This document shows, piece by piece, positions 58,643 through 64,000 of a DNA stretch of 64,000 nt (positions are counted from its first letter, which is position 1; each line of letters starts with the position of its first letter). Position numbers and translations under genes: made by a program. The notes under the pieces are model-generated. The model searched no databases, had not been told where the DNA came from, and saw nothing but the letters and a program-made list of their open reading frames with translations. The DNA is from Solen grandis (taxonomy: Eukaryota > Mollusca > Bivalvia > Adapedonta > Solenidae). The stretch spans positions 27,739,480 through 27,803,479 of the forward strand of contig CM037789.1 in NCBI GenBank assembly GCA_021229015.1. Direction: 5' to 3'.

Positions 58643-60831
58643 GTAAACAGTTGATATCAGCAGAGAACTAAGCAATAGCCATGTAATTCCAGGCCCCGTG
58701 TTCTTGAAAATAAAAATGGTACTCAGGTATGATTTTCATACTCAAAACTCAAACTATGCCCATTAGTTTAAACAGGAATTTGAGTTCAGAGTATGATACT
58801 CAAAATTTGAGCCTGAGATCACACTTGAGTATTTTAGAGAACATGGAGCCAGATATTAGTATTTCAAGACCACTGCTTTTTATTTCAACAATACAGTTAA
58901 AAGCCACGAGATCAAACATATATTGATCGTTTTAATGCTTTGTGTAAATCATGTGCAGGATTCATGTTTTTTTTTACTTCAAAGTATTTTGTTTATTTAT
59001 TGCTAAAATGCAGACAAAATTAAAAAAAAAAATGTAATGGGAGTGTCTGCATCTAAAAATATGATAATATATAATTAAGTTGCTAATAATTGTCTAAGTA
59101 CTTAAGACTTTGAAGAACCCTGACGACAACATGAATGACACACACTCATAGAGGATTTTCAGTTGAGGAATTAAAGTTGAGAAATACGTATTTGTAAGAT
59201 GTATTACCCTATAAATCAGCAACAGACCGAGCCATCTCATTTTTAAATACTATGATGTTTTCCATGAATGTTCAAACTGAATGAAGTGTTAGCTAGCCAT
59301 ACAGGGGGGCAAATCATTTCTTATACCCAGCCCTGTGATCAGTGAGGAAGAAAGTCCAATGTAATACCCTTGACTATCATCAGAAACGGTACTGGTGTTA
59401 TACGCCTGAGCCATCTAGCAATGGACCTGTGGAACACTTATCAAAACTCAGCTGCTAACAAATTGATTCCGAGTTGACTTTTCAGGCCCACAAAAATACC
59501 CCACTGATCAGGGTGGATTAAACCTCCTTTATTTACTTATAAGCCCCTCAAATTACTTTAAAGTGTTTCAGCAGCAACTGGGAAGCCGCTCAGCATGCTG
59601 TCGCCACAGACCACCGCACTCCCATGACCACAATATGAGGCAAATGATTATTAATGCAAATAAATCTTCCGCATGCATAAGTGCAGATCAAAAGTTGTGG
59701 TTTTTAAAGGTATTCATATGTCACAGTGTGTACCCACAAAATGATAGGATTGATAATTTAGTGAAGGTGTAAAGAGATTTTATGGTGTAAACTTTGGCAA
59801 CCTTAAAGGGAAAAAAGGGACGGTGATATCAAAGTGAATTATTTCTCATTTATATCTCCCTGATCACCTTCCGTCTCCTTATTCTTTTTCTTCATCTATC
59901 AGAGAGAAAGAGAGAGAGAGAGAGACAGAGAGAGAGAGAGAGGGGGGGGATGAGGAAAATGGCAACAGGAAGTAGGAGTAAAGAAAAGAGAAAAGAGAAA
60001 GGATTAAAATTGAACAATGAGATATGGAGATGTTCAGTAAAGGAATCATCTGGGAAAAAAATTGTTTCACAAAAGGATAATCATAAACTAATCATCTTGG
60101 CTTGGTAAATATCAATTTTGTAAAATTTCATCAAAATCCAAAGGTAGCTGAGAAAAAGGGTGGACAAATCTCATCTGCAGACGGACCAACAGATAGATGG
60201 ACGTGACTACAATATAGGCCCCATATACTTCGTATCTGGGGGTATAAAAAGACAGAGAACGGTATTAAAAGTAGTTGTGAGAAGGCAGATTAGCTAATAC
60301 ATACACCGTCATGCCTGTGGATGGCTCAGCCGTGAACCCCATCTGATTCACCAGATCTTGACACTGCATCTCAGTCTTGTGTCAAATTTATAGCAAGTCA
60401 CTGATCAAAAAAAAACCTGCAGACTTTTGAACATGTCACGGCTTTCCATTTTCACATAAGCCTTAAAATGATCACTCCTAATCAGATCAGTCATCATGAC
60501 ACTAAACTCTCTTAAAATTTATGATTTTTCCCGTAAGTTTTGTGTTAATGTGTGTTTTCTATCAATTAAATATGAGAATATTATCAAAAAATCTATGAAT
60601 GATGAAACATTTTTTAAATTTGTATTCAAACATATCGTAATTTGAAAATTTTGAAACCTAGTAACATTGATAAAGTTGCTTTGAAGGAGGAAATATTTAT
60701 TGAACAATTAACAATCTATTTTTTACATTAAAATATTGATGCTCATAAAAGTTCCATGAATCCTTGATACGTATACATAAAATGAAAAAGCAGCTTTATG
60801 ATAGATGTACAAAATCATCATTATATATTCT
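58643..60831. other. No gene recognised
   Basis: CpG-poor DNA. Contains a (GA)n tract at 59901-59942 and a stretch near 58690-58830 with repeated 'CTCAAA..TGAG' strings. No coding exon supported. Confidence 0.5.
59901..59942. repeat. (GA)n microsatellite
   Basis: GA units with one GAC interruption. Confidence 0.95.
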
Positions 60832-61085
60832 TTAACCCTTTCCCTCACAGAGGACACCATGAAAAGACCTATGCGATCATTAACAGCATAAAACCAGATC
60901 AGCCTGCGAGTAACTCACAGGCTGATCAGGTTTTATGCTGTTCGCTGCTCCTCAGTGGTCTGGAAATGAGGATTTTATAATTTAAATTTGGTAAGGTTTA
61001 ACTGTGGTTTTCTGCAGATCAGGCTTTATGTGGTACCTACTGAGTGTGTCAAAATGAGTCTATATGAGGGAAAGGGTTGGGTTAA
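60832..61085 (-). mobile_element. MITE-1 copy 12, longer right flank
   Basis: TTAA left; the right end reads GGGTTGGGTTAA, i.e. a GGGTT repeat before TTAA. An extra 'atcatta' disrupts one hairpin arm (ATGCGATCATTAACAGC). Two CpGs decayed. Confidence 0.85.
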
Positions 61086-61265
61086 ATCATCAACACATTG
61101 TGTTCACACATTTGGGATTTGAACAAATGATTGGGTTACTATAAATCCTAAAATGAATTGTGTGACCTAGAAATCTAAAACTAACTTTTATTCCTCCACC
61201 TTCTCTAAGCAAAACTAAACTTTAGCCTAACCTTATACATTTTTTATCCTGATTTTGAACTGTAT

Positions 61266-61432
61266 TTACCCTTTTTCTTCATACAGACATCTTGGCAAAC
61301 AGAGCAGACCCTGATCAGGGATTCCTCTGTTTGCTCATACAATATTGTAACTCTCAGAGACTACACAGTCTGCATGGCAAAGAAAAAATCCATTGTTTCA
61401 ACCACCATTGATTCATAAAGTCATAATTCATA
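61266..61432 (+). mobile_element. MITE-4 copy, degraded
   Basis: TCTTCATACAGAC, GCAGACCCTGATCAGGG, TTTGCTCATACAATATTGTA and GGCAAAGAAAAAATCC blocks in family order. Confidence 0.6.
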
Positions 61433-61815
61433 GCAATCCTGACACTGGGCCAATCAGTCCTGAAACTACCCTATATATGAGCAAAGGAAGGAGCTATACC
61501 AGAGTCATTTTTAATGTCTTTAGTATGTCATAGTCAGGGATTAACCCAAAGTGGACACTTGGTCACAGCAGTTTGTTTGATTGTTGTGTTTAACATCCCA
61601 CCAACAGTATTTCAGTCATTTGGAGACAATGTCTACTTGAGACAGATATAGTGCTGCCACACTGCAGTATCATGCTGTATACAAGTAACATGATACCACA
61701 CCCAGTAACATTATCCTGACACAAGGCCAATCAGTCCTGGAACTACCCTTATATGCTGAGCGCCAAGCAAGCGAGCTATACCAGTGGACGCTCTAACCAC
61801 TTGACCACCGGGAAT
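61433..61815 (-). mobile_element. SINE-B pair (partial then near full length)
   Basis: 61433-61566 is a partial copy; 61569-61815 holds tail GTTTAACATCCCACCAACAG, body GTGCTGCCACACTGCAGTAT and head remnant TAACCACTTGACCACCGGGA. Confidence 0.7.
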
Positions 61816-62696
61816 GGTTGGCCACAGTGGTCCTGGAGCTACTTTTATTATACGCTGAATGCCAAGCACAAGGCTGCCTTTAAAACTCTCTCTGTGAGTA
61901 CATATATTCAACAAAATGTAATATACAAATTCAAATGTATGGGGTCAAATTATTTGACAGAGAAATGTCTTGTTCATTATACAGACAATTACAAACAATT
62001 AACTGAACAGCCTGTATGGAGTTACAAATTTAATTTGAATTAGTTTGAACTGAAAGAGATAAAAATCATAGATAGTGTAAAATTGAGAAATATGATACGT
62101 ACAGAAAAATATTTCTGTTTGTTATCAATGGAATACTTTTGTTGTTATTTATTGTAGTACAAAATGCAACATGAGTCGGCCAAAAATTATGACTGAAACA
62201 TATAATTAAAGATTGTTATTTCACAATAGGCAGCGAAAAACAGTTTTGCTAAAATTCTTAACCCATTGCTATACAGTATATACATTATATATTTACAAGT
62301 TCGAATACCAATATAAAGAATATAAATTAAAAACAAAACTGAAAACTTATTCTTACACATTCATCTCTCAAGAATAAAGCTGTTCAATTTTTTTTTAATA
62401 CACAACAGTTATGAAGTCAAGCTTTCCAATACTTATTTATCAATCTATTAAGCCTATAACCAAGTCACAAAATAATCTAATTATGAATGACAGATCACTT
62501 TAAGTTCTTGTGACACATTACTGTGTGTGGAACAATTTCAGCAAATCTACCTAATTTTCAGAAATGTCAAACAAGAAAGAAACTGCCACATGTGGCCATA
62601 TGTATTAAGCAGCCTACCTGGGCTTTGTGACCACTGTCAACTTATGACAAGTTTGACTTCATTTCATTTCCTTTTTTTTTTAATTATTGACTTGAC
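61816..62696. other. No gene recognised
   Basis: AT-rich. An open frame to 62043 (..YIQQNVIYKFKCMGSNYL..) is vaguely like the start of a GIY-YIG domain, but too short and unsupported to call. Confidence 0.4.
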
Positions 62697-62939
62697 GACT
62701 ATTTGGAGTACCGTTGCTTCAACAGTATTTCAGTCACATAGCGACATCCAGCTAATTACAGGTGGAGGAAGACCCCGAATGCATGAAGGCATCCAGGTAG
62801 AACCACCGACCTACCGCGAGCCAGCTGGAGGTTTCCTCACATGAAAATCTGAACGACCCTGTTGGGATTCAAACCCACGCGGTGAGGGGCTGAGTGAGTG
62901 TTAAAGTCAGCGACTTTACCCTCTTGGCCACGGAGGCCT
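62697..62939 (-). mobile_element. SINE-A, full length
   Basis: GAGTACCGTTGCTTCAACAG tail, GGTAGAACCACCGACCTACC, GGGATTCAAACCCACG, head CTCTTGGCCACGGAGGCCTC. Confidence 0.85.
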
Positions 62940-62985
62940 CTTTTAAATTATTAAAGCAGCTTGTTCAAAGATGGTCATTTCAATG

Positions 62986-63559
62986 AATTTGACTATATGT
63001 GTATATTACATCTTTGACTATTTGTGTATATTACATCTTTGACTATTTGTGTATATTACATCTTTGACTATATATGTATATTACATCTTTGACTATTTGT
63101 GTATATAACATCTTTGACTATATGTGTATATTACATCTTTGACTATATATGTATATTACATCTTTGACTATATGTGTATATCACATCTTTGACTATATGT
63201 GTATATTACATCTTTGACTATATGTGTATATTACATCTTTGACTATGTGTGTATATTACATCTTTGACTATATGTGTATATAGCATCTTTGACTATATGT
63301 GTATATTACATCTTTGACTATGTGTGTATATTACATCTTTGACTATTTGTGTATATCACATCTTTGACTATATGTGTATATTACATCTTTGACTATATGT
63401 GTATATTACATCTTTGACTATATGTGTATATTACATCTTTGACTATGTGTGTATATTACATCTTTGACTATATGTGTATATAACATCTTTGACTATATGT
63501 GTATATTACATCTTTGACTATATGTGTATATCTTTGACTATATGTGTATATTACATCTA
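62986..63559. repeat. 25-bp minisatellite, about 23 copies
   Basis: Unit TTTGACTATATGTGTATATT + ACATC, with single-base variants (TATTTG, TATGTG, TATATG) and one shortened unit near 63525-63531. Confidence 0.95.
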
Positions 63560-63700
63560 TCAATACCCATCTAAAGACACATGGTCACCCGATGCAACCA
63601 TCTGTGATTGTAAAATAATGGTGATTTCCCCATCACAGGTAAACCGTCAGAGATGGTATTGAAACTATATTTAGAATTATAAAACCTATATTTAGATCGT

Positions 63701-63913
63701 CTATTTTAATTTGCTGTCATTTTGCTGATCACATTCACTCTTCGAGCATGCGATAACTTCATAGGCTGAAGTTATTAAATCGCTTTCCTGAACTGGTGAT
63801 GACGCTATGTTGTGGAACATGTCATGTGGTACCGCAAGCACTTCCTTTGATACCTTACTCTTTTTTTTAACTGATTTTGCAGAAGTTGCGTTTAGGAAAA
63901 TAGCATTTTCCAA
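63701..63913 (-). CDS. Possible exon of an unknown gene
   Basis: Minus-strand open frame of 70 codons ending in TAG. Residues from about 14 on are hydrophilic and coding-like (SVKKKSKVSKEV.., ..SECDQQNDSKLK). CpGs are frequent here in contrast to the DNA to the left. An acceptor-like TTCTGCAAAATCAG precedes codon ~15. It could be a terminal exon of a gene lying to the right, or a 5' exon of the inferred CpG-poor unit. No family recognised. Confidence 0.25.
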   Translation of the reverse strand: MENAIFLNATSAKSVKKKSKVSKEVLAVPHDMFHNIASSPVQESDLITSAYEVIACSKSECDQQNDSKLK

Positions 63914-64000
63914 TTTATGTGTAGTTTATTTATAAGGAAACAAAGACTTCACCAACATTATAGAGGGAGATAGAAAATTATTATTTTGATTTCTACTGAT

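Noticed and set aside
61753..62043. Possible GIY-YIG (Penelope-type) fragment, NVIYKFKC
   Set aside because: Only a few residues resemble the motif start, there is no YIG or catalytic Arg, and the frame begins in SINE-B.

Overview
This is eukaryotic, AT-rich, intron-and-repeat DNA, most likely from a marine bivalve mollusc. The species is inferred, not proven: the basis is the exon layout, the tRNA-derived SINEs that end in a 'GTCGCTATATGA..GTCG..GCGACGGTAAA' tail, and many short TTAA-flanked and TA-flanked MITEs. No operons, rRNA or CRISPR were seen.

Positions 14-18048, minus strand. Nine short exons join in frame over 954 bp (317 codons plus split ends). They encode five consecutive von Willebrand factor C (VWC) domains. 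Order, spacing and domain quirks identify the gene as BMPER/Crossveinless-2, a secreted BMP-binding regulator. The quirks are VWC2 lacking a cysteine of the usual CxxCxC, and a 'GQRKIY' linker before VWC4. The signal-peptide exon lies upstream (above 18048) and was not found. The VWD and TIL domains lie beyond position 1.

Positions 18049 to about 39200. Probably the BMPER 5' intron or upstream intergenic DNA. It holds SINEs, MITEs, candidate conserved non-coding or 5'-exon blocks (22.2, 23.7-23.96, 26.4-26.6, 28.0 kb), a 100-N assembly gap (24328-24427) followed by a 24-bp minisatellite, an array of the palindrome ACTTAGCGCTAAGT (34.1 kb) and a CpG-dense block (36.1-36.9 kb).

Positions about 39200-63600. 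This stretch is CpG-poor by eye and holds most copies of the main TTAA MITE. Copies of the same MITE have lost CpGs here but not in the left part of the window. I infer a germline-methylated transcription unit, possibly on the minus strand, with a candidate last coding exon at 45695-45848 followed by a long 3' UTR. Two further minisatellites occur: 58-bp unit at 52.6-53.96 kb and 25-bp unit at 63.0-63.56 kb. At 63.7-63.9 kb CpGs return over a minus-strand open frame of unknown nature.

The most distinctive content besides BMPER is a set of TTAA-flanked, piggyBac-type non-autonomous elements. Twelve copies belong to one ~240-bp family with a 30-bp-stem hairpin. At least three other families are present. 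One shares its termini with the main family but has a different hairpin; others show a terminal triplication, a filler insertion copied from nearby DNA, and a half-element abutting another MITE at TTAA.
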